Made by a program: the position numbers and the translations under genes. DNA of 64,000 bases from Corydoras sp. C115 (taxonomy: Eukaryota > Chordata > Actinopteri > Siluriformes > Callichthyidae). The stretch spans positions 12,501 through 76,500 of the forward strand of contig JAFMOC010000303.1 in NCBI GenBank assembly GCA_019802505.1, read 5' to 3'. Below the pieces are notes generated by a model. It saw nothing but the letters and a program-made list of their open reading frames with translations. It was not told the origin of the DNA and searched no databases. Of this stretch, positions 48,401 to 54,893 are shown piece after piece (the stretch's first letter is position 1; every line of letters starts with the position of its first letter).

Positions 48401-49466
48401 ATATAGAATCAGCTTTTTGAGGGTCGAAGTGTTTAATAAGGAGACTTTTAAGATGGTTCTCCACTCTTTCTTGCACCTGAGATGGTTCCACACCTAAACA
48501 CACACACACACACACACACACACAAACCACAAGTTAAATTATCACATAACACACACCTTCAATAGGCTGGTGAAATGAAACTCTCTCCAGTAGGGGTGAG
48601 CTGCAATATTCGCTGATTCGACGATTCGATTTGGAGAACCGTAGTCGACTATGAACCTCATAGTCGAATGTACCATTTTGACCACATGGGGGTGCCCATG
48701 GCTGCTGCTAAGCATTAATTTTTACATGAAGTGTCTTTGTTTTTGTTATATATATAGCCTTTTGTCAAATAAAATCATCCTAATTTCTGTTAATATTTAT
48801 TTTTAAATGATGTGTGTGCTTTAACCCATTTACGGTGCTCTAGAAAAACAAGTAAAATATAAAAATAAATCTTTTTTAAAAACCACGCTTATAGCGCCAT
48901 CTTGTGGTGACATTTTAACTGATTCGACTATCAGTCGACTATAGGGAAAATCTGACGAATCAGATTCGACTATGAAAATCCTTAGTTGAAGACACCCCTA
49001 CTCTCCAGCAATATCAATTCCATGCAGAAAAACATTGTATGACATCATGCAGAATTTCATGCATGAAAATTATAAGTTCAAACTAAATTACCATTGTAAT
49101 TGTAATTGCATCACACCTCTGGATTAAGTTTAATTAATCCATTAAGTATAATTCGTTTGACAAATACTGTATATTATTTTCTACAGAATACACATAGTGA
49201 TAAATACCAATAAGGTTTTATCTTTTTTTAATTTCTTTTTTTTACTTTTAATATTCCTTATAGATGGGCAGCACGGTGGCTTAGTGGTTAGCATGTTCTC
49301 CTCTCAGCACTAGGGATTCCCAGTTCAAATCCCCATCTGGGTGGAGTTTCCATGTACTCCCCGTGTCCGCGTGGGTTTCCTCCGGGTTCTCCGGTTTCCT
49401 CCCACAGTCCAAAAACATGGATCAAGTCAATTGAGTTCTCCAAATTACCCCATATAGAGTGTGTCT

Positions 49467-49506
<40 letters not shown>

Positions 49507-52387
49507 TAGTGTGTGCCCAGTGATAGATTGGCGTCCTGTCCTGGGTGTATCTGCCCAGCGCCCGAAACGTTCTCCCCTGGATGGGCATGGGGAACCCCCC
49601 GCAACCCTAATAGAGGATAAAGCGGAAGATAATGAATGGATGAATGAATGAATGAATGCCTTATAGATGGACGGCATGGTGGCTTAGTGTTTAGCATGTT
49701 CTCCTCTCAGCACTAGGGATTCCCGGTTCGAATCCCCATCTGGGTGGAGTTTCCATGTCCTCCCCGTGTCCACGTGGGTTTCCTCCGGGTTCTACGGTTT
49801 CCTCCCACAGTCCAAAAACATGGATCAAGTCAATTGAGTTCTCCAAATTGCCCCATATAGAGTGTGTCTGTGTGAGTGAGTTTGTGCCCAGTGATAGATT
49901 GGCGCCCTGTCCTGGGTGTATCTGCCCAGCACCCGAGACGTTCTCCCCTGGATGGGCATGGGGAACCCCCCCCGCGACCCTAATATAGGACAAAGCGGAA
50001 GATAATGGATGGATGGATGGATTCCTTAGAGATTCTTACCCATCTGAATGAGCCACTCAGCCAGAAGGTTCACAGTTTGGGCGACGGCTGAATAATTTTC
50101 CGATAGAAGCTGAATGACGTGTTCAGGGGAACCGCCTGCCTGGAAATACCTGAAACACACAAACAACATCAAAGACTTACTTTAACTGTCTCACTAAGGT
50201 CCCTTCAGAATCTCTATCTACTCTTGATTATGGGATGGCACAGTGTAGTCAGCAGCATGCAGTTTTCAGTCACATGACTGTCTTGTGGTGAAAAGGGCTG
50301 CCATTCTTAAGTTCATTCATTTCTTGTTAAAAACACAGCCATCATTTAAACTGCTACACAAATAACACTCACGATTTCAGCGTGTTAAACACTGTGGGCT
50401 CCATAATGAAGTCCCTGCTGGAGAACTTCTGTAAACACTCTTCCTGTACTTTATCATCAGCTTCAGCATCCGGAAAACTGCCCTCCTCCTGAAGAACAGA
50501 ACAGCAACTTTAACGCCATCACATTATTATTATATAACATATAAAACACAGGTGGCTTAGTGGTTTAGCATGTTCTCCTCTCAGCGCTAGGGATTCCCGG
50601 TTCGAATCCCAATATGGGTGGAGTTTCCATATTCTCCCCGTGTCCGCGTGGGTTTCCTCCGGGTTCTCCGGTTTCCTCCCACAGTCCAAAAACATGGATC
50701 AAGGTCAATTGAGTTCTCCAAATTGCCCCATATAGAGTGTGTGTGTGTGAGTGAGTGTGTGTCCAGTGATAGATTGGTGTCCTGTCCTGGCTGTATCTGC
50801 CCAGCGCCCGAAACGTTCTCCCCTGAATGGGCATTGGGAACCCCCACCCCCGCGATGCTAGTGGAAGGTAAAATGGAAAATAATGGATGGATGGAATTTC
50901 AATCCATTGCTGCATCCATTTTCTAGTTCTGGACTTTTTTTACCATCTGCCAACAGAATCTTAAGAAAATGTTTAACATATTATATAATAGAATATATTA
51001 TTATATATTTAATATATGGGCGTGTCTCCCCGTCTTCATGTGGGTTTCCTCCGGGTTCTTTGGTTTCGTCCCACAATCCAAAATCATGGATTAAGGTCAA
51101 TTGAGTTCTCTAAATTGCCCCATATAGTGTGTGTGTGTGAGTGATAGATTGGCGTCCTGTCCTGGGTGTATCTGCCCAGTGCCCCCCCCACCCAGTAGAG
51201 TAGGATAGGACAGAAGTGACGACGTCACAATCGGCTGAATATATGAAAAAAGGCGCGGTGCAAATGATGTTTTCATCTCAGAATCATCTGTTTATTAGAT
51301 TCATATATAAACTTTTTTGCGTATAAATGTTTTTGTAACCGTAGGCTTCATGTTTACCCTCAAATATAACTGTAAGAATAAAAAATAGTAATGTGTTATG
51401 ATCAGTATCAACCGTGTTTCCATCCATCCATTATCTTCCACTTTATCTTATATTAGGGTCTTTGAGGGGGGGGTTCCCCATGCCCATCCAGGGGAGAACA
51501 TTTCGGGCGCTGGGCAGATACACCCAGGACAGGACGCCAATCTATCACTGGACACACACTCACACACACACACTCTATATGGGGCAATTTGGAGAATTCA
51601 ATTGACTTGATCCATGTTTTTGGACTGTGGGAGGAAACCGGAGAACCCGGAGGAAACCCACGCGGACACGAGGATAAAATGGAAACTCCACCCAGATTGG
51701 GATTCGAACCGGGAATCCCTAGCGCTGAGAGGAGAACATGCCAACCACTAAGACACCATGCCGCCCTGGCCTAGGTTATCTATCCATTATCTTCTGCTTT
51801 ATCCTCTATTAGGGTCGCGGGGGGTTCCCCATGCCCATCCAGGGGAGAACATTTTGGGCGCTGGGCAGATACACCCAGGACAGGATGCCAATCTATCACT
51901 GGACATACACTCACTCACACAGACACACTCTATATGGGGCAATTTGGAGAATTCAGTTGCCCTTGATCCATGTTTTTGGACTGTGGGAGGAAACCGGAGA
52001 ACCCGGAGGGAACCCACGCGGACACGGGGAGAACATGGAAACTCCACCCAGATTAGGATTCATACCTGAAATCCCCAGCGCTGAGAGGAGAACATGCTAA
52101 ACCACTAAGCCACCGTGCCGCCCACCAACCGTGTTTCATTTCACAGTTAAATATTAACATTATTATTTTCTGTTTGTATGAAGGAGACTCATCTCGTTCG
52201 GTTTAAACGACATCAGAATGAAATCTGAAGGTTTATGAGATAAAAACGCGCGGGTTTTTTTGAAGTTTTAAGAAAGTTTTCGGAATAAATCGAATATGCA
52301 AAGATTTAAGGTCAAAACGACACCGACCATGTGAGCGTCGTGTCCGTCCCAGTCTCCCGCGCTGCTGAAATATTCCTCTTCCATCAT
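34081..52387 (-). CDS. nelfcd: NELF-C/D (TH1-like), negative elongation factor subunit, 15 coding exons
   Basis: NELF-C/D joins NELF-A, -B and -E in the nuclear complex that, with DSIF, holds RNA polymerase II at promoter-proximal pauses until P-TEFb releases it. The spliced coding sequence adds up to 1,746 bases (581 residues plus stop), the family's normal length, and every exon junction keeps the frame. Recognisable segments in order include FIMEPTVFNTLK, QAGGSPEHVIQLLSENY, HLKSLLIKHFDP, WLEQMIAHTTWRDLFYKLAEA, GYQGEITSVSTACQQLEVFS, KMVCHGEHTYLFAQAMMS, KGALNPADITVLFKMF, INQDHKHKYIHILAYSASV, VHNLCCNENKG, WTVSEPRYFQLQTDHTP, FETEHSQLDVMEQ, SYIRKCLEKL and PPYTSDFVQLFLPILENDS, ending KSNFIMIN. 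It lies head to head with gnas and tail towards atf7. The start is uncertain: an acceptor lies just before the first ATG, so an upstream exon could add residues. Confidence 0.97.
34199..34830. mobile_element. SINE-A fold-back piece plus full copy
   Basis: 34199-34290 plus head turns at TTCTCCATGTTTTTGGACTG into a minus middle and 3' part (to 34448); 34483-34830 is a plus copy. Beside the nelfcd 3' end. Confidence 0.85.
34860..35190 (+). repeat. LINE/SINE 3'-tail-like relic
   Basis: Ends GGCACTTTGAGATTTTACAA...GTGCATTACAAATAAA, a common fish retroelement tail; the matching TATTATTATT tail is found beyond two SINE-A copies at 35876. Confidence 0.5.
35193..35872 (-). mobile_element. Two SINE-A copies
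   Basis: 35193-35535 and 35536-35872; the right end lies 30 bases from nelfcd exon 14. Confidence 0.9.
35903..36032 (-). CDS. nelfcd: nelfcd coding exon 14
   Basis: Forty-three codons plus one base: VLDVVAPPYTSDFVQLFLPI, LENDSIAGTIRTEGEHDSVA, EFI. Acceptor TTTGAAG|GTT is weak; donor ATCG|GTAAGA is consensus. Confidence 0.97.
36070..36345 (+). repeat. TATG microsatellite and pyrimidine tract
   Basis: GTAT/GTGT repeats to about 36170, then over 130 bases of almost pure T/C on this strand (36187-36320). Intron of nelfcd. Confidence 0.85.
36379..36419. repeat. Perfect 12-bp hairpin
   Basis: CAAGTGGAGCAT and its exact complement ATGCTCCACTTG around a 17-base loop, in a nelfcd intron. Confidence 0.85.
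36605..36745 (-). CDS. nelfcd: nelfcd coding exon 13
   Basis: Forty-seven codons: MELKKTLLDRMVHLLSRGFV, LPVVSYIRKCLEKLNTDISL, IRYFVTE. Acceptor ATCATAG|ATG; donor GAG|GTAGTT. Confidence 0.97.
36848..37134 (+). mobile_element. SINE-A copy lacking its head
   Basis: Begins at TCTGGGTGAAGTTTCC; the tRNA part is absent. Confidence 0.88.
37136..37440 (-). mobile_element. SINE-B fragment joined to SINE-C
   Basis: 37136-37228 is the SINE-B head; 37229-37440 is a reverse SINE-C copy with its B-box region GGAATCGAACCAGGG and a CA tract. Confidence 0.75.
37486..37828 (+). mobile_element. SINE-A copy
   Basis: Flanked by GCATGAAAGCTCTG and GATGAAAGCTCTG, i.e. an ATGAAAGCTCTG target duplication of 12 bases. 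Confidence 0.92.
37860..38058 (+). mobile_element. SINE-B copy next to an exon
   Basis: Complete; its tail, through a TG tract, ends about 40 bases from the donor of nelfcd exon 12. Confidence 0.9.
38099..38194 (-). CDS. nelfcd: nelfcd coding exon 12
   Basis: Thirty-two codons: ISTCHQLLHPLVLHLLVKLF, ETEHSQLDVMEQ. The donor CAG|GTGTGTATATA runs straight into a TA/CA microsatellite and then a SINE-B copy. Confidence 0.96.
38295..38409 (-). CDS. nelfcd: nelfcd coding exon 11
   Basis: FPVVAMGVLKWVDWTVSEPR, YFQLQTDHTPIHLALLDE. Acceptor CGCCTCAG|G; donor GAA|GTAAAA. Confidence 0.97.
38468..38525 (-). mobile_element. SINE-B tail fragment
   Basis: TTTATCCAAAGCGACTTACA only. Confidence 0.75.
38660..38870 (+). 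repeat. Dispersed repeat D copy
   Basis: Shares over 150 bases with 16264-16495, including AACAGAGAACAGAGAACCAA. Confidence 0.75.
38898..39334 (-). mobile_element. hAT-type MITE, copy 3
   Basis: Reverse orientation, ends TAGGGGTG and CACCCCTA intact, inserted in an AT repeat inside the nelfcd intron between exons 10 and 11. Confidence 0.88.
39335..39763 (+). mobile_element. AT tract followed by SINE-A copy
   Basis: About 33 AT units (39335-39400), then a full SINE-A (39413-39763). Confidence 0.9.
39821..39960 (-). CDS. nelfcd: nelfcd coding exon 10
   Basis: Forty-six codons plus two bases: NKRVNINKDELKSTSKAIET, VHNLCCNENKGATELVAEL, STLYQCI. Acceptor TTTTTTTAG|AAT; donor ATCAG|GTATTT. Confidence 0.97.
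40037..40375 (-). mobile_element. SINE-A copy
   Basis: Full length with a degraded head (ACCAATGTGC instead of CCACCGTGCCGCC). Confidence 0.88.
40510..41178 (+). mobile_element. Two SINE-A copies
   Basis: 40510-40852 and 40867-41178; the second lacks part of its 3' middle and ends 11 bases from the donor of nelfcd exon 9. Confidence 0.88.
41190..41324 (-). CDS. nelfcd: nelfcd coding exon 9
   Basis: Forty-five codons: IRVPAFLDLFMQSLFKPGAK, INQDHKHKYIHILAYSASVV, ETWKK. Donor AAG|GTGAGT lies about 12 bases from the end of a SINE-A tail. Confidence 0.97.
41454..41643 (+). mobile_element. SINE-A 5' half
   Basis: Head to CCCCATATAGAG only; followed by SINE-B. Confidence 0.88.
41661..41862 (-). 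mobile_element. SINE-B copy
   Basis: Complete, in the nelfcd intron between exons 8 and 9. Confidence 0.9.
41978..42702 (-). mobile_element. Two SINE-A copies
   Basis: 41978-42330 and 42336-42702. GTAAAAATCATC at 41970 and 42704 and GTGAAAATCATT at 42333 suggest serial insertion at one site or duplication; the pair ends about 40 bases from nelfcd exon 8. Confidence 0.9.
42742..42907 (-). CDS. nelfcd: nelfcd coding exon 8
   Basis: One base plus 55 codons: GHDASQITLALGTAAAYPRA, CQALGAMLSKGALNPADITV, LFKMFSSMDPPPVEL. Acceptor ATTTAG|TGG; donor CTG|GTCAGT. Confidence 0.96.
42970..43407 (+). mobile_element. hAT-type MITE, copy 4
   Basis: Exact 8-bp duplication GTTTATAT (42962-42969 and 43408-43415). 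Its right edge is only about 37 bases from nelfcd exon 7. Confidence 0.92.
43445..43575 (-). CDS. nelfcd: nelfcd coding exon 7
   Basis: Forty-three codons plus two bases: KMVCHGEHTYLFAQAMMSIL, AQEEQGGSAVRRIGQEVQKF. Donor CAGAG|GTGCTG is weak; reading through it would stop within two codons, so the splice is needed. Confidence 0.95.
43630..44035 (-). repeat. Dispersed repeat D, long copy
   Basis: Reverse of 16264-16495 and extending further (GTGACACTGCTGGGATAGGA, CACCCACCCAATAACCCCTG), so the element is at least 400 bases. Confidence 0.7.
44041..44737 (-). mobile_element. Two SINE-A copies inside repeat D
   Basis: 44041-44383 and 44388-44737; repeat D sequence continues on both sides (GGGATAGGAATAATGCACCC on the right). 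Confidence 0.85.
44738..44935 (+). repeat. Dispersed repeat D copy
   Basis: Ends GTGGAACTATAAGGGGGCGTGG, close to nelfcd exon 6. Confidence 0.7.
44980..45132 (-). CDS. nelfcd: nelfcd coding exon 6
   Basis: Fifty-one codons from LISDAGYQGEITSVST to GGEQNLEKNLPEFA. Acceptor TTGGTCAG|CTG; donor GCT|GTACGT. Confidence 0.97.
45205..46140. other. nelfcd intron with retroelement tails
   Basis: Degraded SINE-B tail at 45205-45290 and similar ATCCAAAATCGACTTACAAA at about 45938; a G run at 45341-45354; otherwise unremarkable. Confidence 0.4.
46141..46830 (-). pseudogene. LINE ORF2 relic
   Basis: 46641-46826 minus encodes IDGSTISPTDSVRNLG, typical of the C-terminal part of fish non-LTR reverse transcriptases (SPSSSVRNLGV). 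46200-46440 is homologous to 24770-25000. Heavily broken. Confidence 0.55.
46885..46967 (-). mobile_element. SINE-B head fragment
   Basis: CAGTGGACCTGGGATTTGAA to CTGAGCTACCAC; ends about 35 bases from nelfcd exon 5. Confidence 0.8.
47001..47108 (-). CDS. nelfcd: nelfcd coding exon 5
   Basis: Thirty-six codons: TPAWLEQMIAHTTWRDLFYK, LAEAHPDCLMLNFTVK, identical or nearly so to mammals. Acceptor GTCTCAG|ACC; donor AAG|GTAGGA. Confidence 0.97.
47354..47752 (+). mobile_element. SINE-A tail fragment and copy
   Basis: 47354-47396 holds only the tail; 47406-47752 lacks the B box. Confidence 0.85.
48056..48366 (+). mobile_element. SINE-A copy, end replaced by poly-C
   Basis: Head rearranged; the 3' end is lost after a C-run at 48339-48352, and nelfcd exon 4's donor follows within 20 bases. 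Confidence 0.82.
48384..48493 (-). CDS. nelfcd: nelfcd coding exon 4
   Basis: VEPSQVQERVENHLKSLL, IKHFDPQKADSIFTVEGE. The acceptor is GTTTAG|GT directly preceded by about 13 TG repeats on the transcribed strand, in place of an ordinary pyrimidine tract. Donor GAG|GTACCG. Confidence 0.95.
48499..48524 (-). repeat. TG repeat at the nelfcd exon 4 acceptor
   Basis: Thirteen CA units on the plus strand; on the transcript UG repeats immediately before UUUAG. Confidence 0.92.
48591..49000 (+). mobile_element. hAT-type MITE, copy 5
   Basis: Perfect ends TAGGGGTG / CACCCCTA and exact 8-bp duplication CTCTCCAG (48583-48590 and 49001-49008). The cleanest copy. Confidence 0.94.
49264..50024 (+). mobile_element. 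Two SINE-A copies
   Basis: 49264-49660 (with a TG expansion at 49471-49502) and 49672-50024. The words CCTTATAGATGG and CCTTAGAGATTC flank the copies, pointing to insertion at one site. Confidence 0.9.
50040..50149 (-). CDS. nelfcd: nelfcd coding exon 3
   Basis: YFQAGGSPEHVIQLLSENYS, AVAQTVNLLAEWLIQM. Its donor ATGG|GTAAGA is followed about 15 bases later by the tail of a SINE-A copy. Confidence 0.96.
50373..50488 (-). CDS. nelfcd: nelfcd coding exon 2
   Basis: Thirty-eight codons plus two bases: EEGSFPDAEADDKVQEECL then QKFSSRDFIMEPTVFNTLK. Joined to exon 3 the next codon is TCG (Ser), where human has Arg. Acceptor TTCTTCAG|GAG; donor AAATC|GTGAGT. Confidence 0.95.
50551..51200 (+). mobile_element. 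SINE-A copy and a middle fragment
   Basis: 50551-50898 nearly full; 51020-51200 runs from TGGGTTTCCTCCGG to GCCCAGTGCC. Confidence 0.85.
51418..52124 (-). mobile_element. Two SINE-A copies
   Basis: 51418-51767 and 51780-52124. CAACCGTGTTTC at 51409 and 52128 flanks the pair, an outer target duplication of about 12 bases. Confidence 0.9.
52328..52387 (-). CDS. nelfcd: nelfcd coding exon 1
   Basis: Twenty codons, MMEEEYFSSAGDWDG then HDAHM, equivalent to MDEDYYGSAAEWGD of the human protein. It is preceded by a good acceptor (TTTTTGCAG) four bases before the ATG, so transcription starts in an upstream exon. The donor ATG|GTCGGT is off-consensus. Confidence 0.82.
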
Positions 52388-52535
52388 TAATCTGCAAAAA
52401 TTAAGATTTAATTTAATTTCTAATGACACACACAGACACAACAAACAGCGCGCGAGGACCGCGTCATTCAACTGCGTCACGCCATCGCAACGAAATACTG
52501 CCCCCTCTGGGCTGGAAGAGAACAACCGTTTGTGC

Positions 52536-52620
52536 AATCAGAATCAGAATCAGAATCAGAATCAGAATCAGAATCAGAATCATAATCAGAATCAGAATCC
52601 GAATCCGAATCCGAATGCTT
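52536..52620 (+). repeat. AGAATC hexamer microsatellite
   Basis: About 13 units of AATCAG changing to AATCCG, then TGCTTTATTAATTCC. Confidence 0.92.
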
Positions 52621-52670
52621 TATTAATTCCTTAGGGGGGGGGGGATTGCAGTGTTTATAGATGCCCCAGG

Positions 52671-53530
52671 GCGGCACGGTGGCTTAGTGGTTAGCATGTT
52701 CTCCTCTCAGCGCTAGGGATTTCCGGTTCGAATCCCCATCTAGGTGGAGTTTCCATGTTCTCCCTGTGTCCACGTGGGTTTCCTCCGGGTTCTCCGGTTT
52801 CCTCCCACAGTCCAAAAACATGGATCACGGTCAATTGAATTCTCCAAATTGCCCCATATAGAGTGTGTGTGAGTGGCGCCCTGTCCTGGGTATATCTGCC
52901 CAGCGCCCGAAACGTTCTCCCCTGGATGGGCATGGGGAACTCCCCAATTGAATTCTCCAAATTGCCCCCTATAGAGTCTATGTGAGGGTGTGTGTCCAGT
53001 GATAGATTGGTGTCCTGTCCTGGGTGTATCTGCCCAGCGCCTGAAACGTTCTCCCCTGGATGGGCATAGGGAACACTTTAATTCAATTCTCCAAATTGCC
53101 CCATATAGAGTCTATTTGAGTGTGTGCCCAGCGATAGATTGGCACCCTGTCCTTGGTGTCTCTGCCCAGCGCCCGAAATGTTCTCCCCTGGATGGGCATA
53201 GGGAACCCTATAATTCATTCATTCATTCATTATCTCCCGCTACCCTTTAATTCAATTCTCCAAATTGCCCCCTATAGAGTCTATGTGAGTGTGTGTCCAG
53301 TGATAGATTGGTGTCCTGTCCTGGGTGTATCTGCCCAGCGCCCGAAACGTTCTCCCCTGGATGGGCATAGGGAACCCTTTAATTTAATTCTCCAAATTGC
53401 CCCATATAGAGTCTATGTGAGTGAGTGTGTGTCCAGCGATAGATTGGTGTCCTGTCCTGGGTGTATCTGCCCAGCGCCTGAAACGATGGGCAACAGCCCC
53501 CACCCCACCCCCACCCCCAGTAGAGGATAA
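52671..53530 (+). repeat. SINE-A with tandemly amplified 3' half
   Basis: A SINE-A (52671-52945) is followed by four more copies of its 3' half, each running from AATTCTCCAAATTGCCCC through CCTGTCCTGGGTGTATCT to GGATGGGCATAGGGAAC, with a period of about 132 bases (one interrupted by a CATT tract at 53216-53238). It ends at the nelfcd-gnas CpG region. Confidence 0.9.
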
Positions 53531-53539
53531 AGCTAATGT

Positions 53540-54560
53540 CTGGATGGATGTTTTAAAACCAGGAGGAACTCCACGTTTGCTCGTTCCTGCGACCCCAGCG
53601 CTGCGTTTGAAGAGGCCGCCTCACGAGCGCCAAAGGGCCACTCGCTGACGTTTTTAGGGCCTGTCACGTGACCAGCCGTGGCCTGTCTACGGGGTTCAAT
53701 GGGCGCCGTTTGCCCCACCCATCTCCTCAACGCCGTGCAATTCACTGGAAATTAGGGGCAAATATGTCCAAAATCCTCCCGGGAGGCTGATGTTACCCCG
53801 TCGCGGTGGTCAAGCTGTCCCGGTGCTTTGGAAGCCGGGCTCGTCCCCGCTCTGAACGCACATGCTCAGCCCCCTCGGTCTGAAAGGCGAATCCGGAGGC
53901 TGACAGCTCCGCCGTGCTGGAGCAGCGGGAGGACGGCGAATGGCTGCTTTAACGCCGCGTCCTTCCGAATAGCAGCGTGGGACCGTCGGACGGAGGGGAC
54001 GCGAGACTGCGGCAGCGGCGACGACGAGGACGACGACCGGGGAACCGCGGGCTCGAAGCGCCGCCGAGCCGGACACCGCCGAGCCGAGTCCGGCTGGGAA
54101 GAAGGGAGCGGGCGGGTGGATGGACGGACGGTCCCCCACAGGAATGGACGCCCTTTCCTGAGGATTTTCCTGAGGATTTCTCCTCGGCCGTGTTGTGAGG
54201 ATTCGCGCCGGGAGGCGGAATGAGCCGCGGGCCGTGGTCTCCGGCCGAATAGTTTTCCGCGCCCGTTTTGTTTTGAGGCAAGCCGGCCGACCGCGGCTCT
54301 CAGGCGGGTCGATGCTCGGATGGCTCGGGCCGGATTCCTCCGACTCGCCGGGCTTCGGGTTTTCTGATTTCGTTTCGCCGACAGACACTATGGATGGTCT
54401 GCGTGGACCGCGGGAGCCTGGCGTGTAGGCGAACGCTGCGGTGACGCATTACAGCCCAGCGGGGACCGTGGAGCCCGACGCGGCGTGTTGTGATGAGGAA
54501 CCCGGCGTGAGCAGGCCGGCCGGCCTCGGTGTTTTGACGCCTCGTCTGCTGTGAAGTCCT
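53540..54560. promoter_or_regulatory. Shared CpG-rich region between nelfcd and gnas
   Basis: A GC- and CpG-dense kilobase lies between the divergent nelfcd and gnas genes, so it may hold both promoters. An exact palindromic E-box GTCACGTGAC (USF/TFE-type) lies at 53663-53672. The leftward half would hold the nelfcd leader exon, the rightward half the gnas 5' UTR. Long open frames here (for example 53810-54388 minus, 53828-54223 plus) have the composition of CpG-island sequence and match nothing I know. Confidence 0.65.
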
Positions 54561-54754
54561 CCTCACTGATCCCTCTCCACCTAGATCTCCAACTTTCAGG
54601 AGCCCCTCTGAACGAGTTGCCCCATAGAGTCGGTGCAGACAGACCTTTTAAGGAGTGGGAATATGTACATAGACATGGAGGGCCATCGAGGGACCAGTGC
54701 TGTTTGACCTCCCTGTACAGACCACCCCAAAGAAAAGTTTGCTGTTGGGAAAAG

Positions 54755-54893
54755 ATGGGTTGTTTGGGAAACAGTAAGACTGAAGACCAGCGGAATGAGG
54801 AGAAGGCTAAGAGGGAGGCCAATAAAAAGATAGAAAAGCAGTTACAGAAAGACAAACAGATATACCGGGCGACCCACCGGTTACTGCTCTTGG
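54755..54893 (+). CDS. gnas: gnas coding exon 1
   Basis: Forty-six codons plus one base: MGCLGNSKTEDQRNEEKAKR, EANKKIEKQLQKDKQIYRAT, HRLLLL. Kozak context AAGATGG. The same frame is open upstream to 54497 but has no ATG, so this start is the only sensible one. Donor TTGG|GTAGGT in phase 1, as in mammals. Confidence 0.97.

Noticed and set aside
53810..54388. 192-codon minus-strand frame and 131-codon plus-strand frame in the CpG region, possibly an XL-alpha-s or NESP-like exon
   Set aside because: Composition is that of CpG-island sequence (Arg, Pro, Ala, Gly), there is no recognised motif, and no donor in the right phase to reach gnas exon 2 was identified.
54497..54754. N-terminal extension of Gs-alpha in the open upstream frame
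   Set aside because: The frame has no ATG before MGCLGN, and the family needs Gly2/Cys3 at the N-terminus for lipid attachment.
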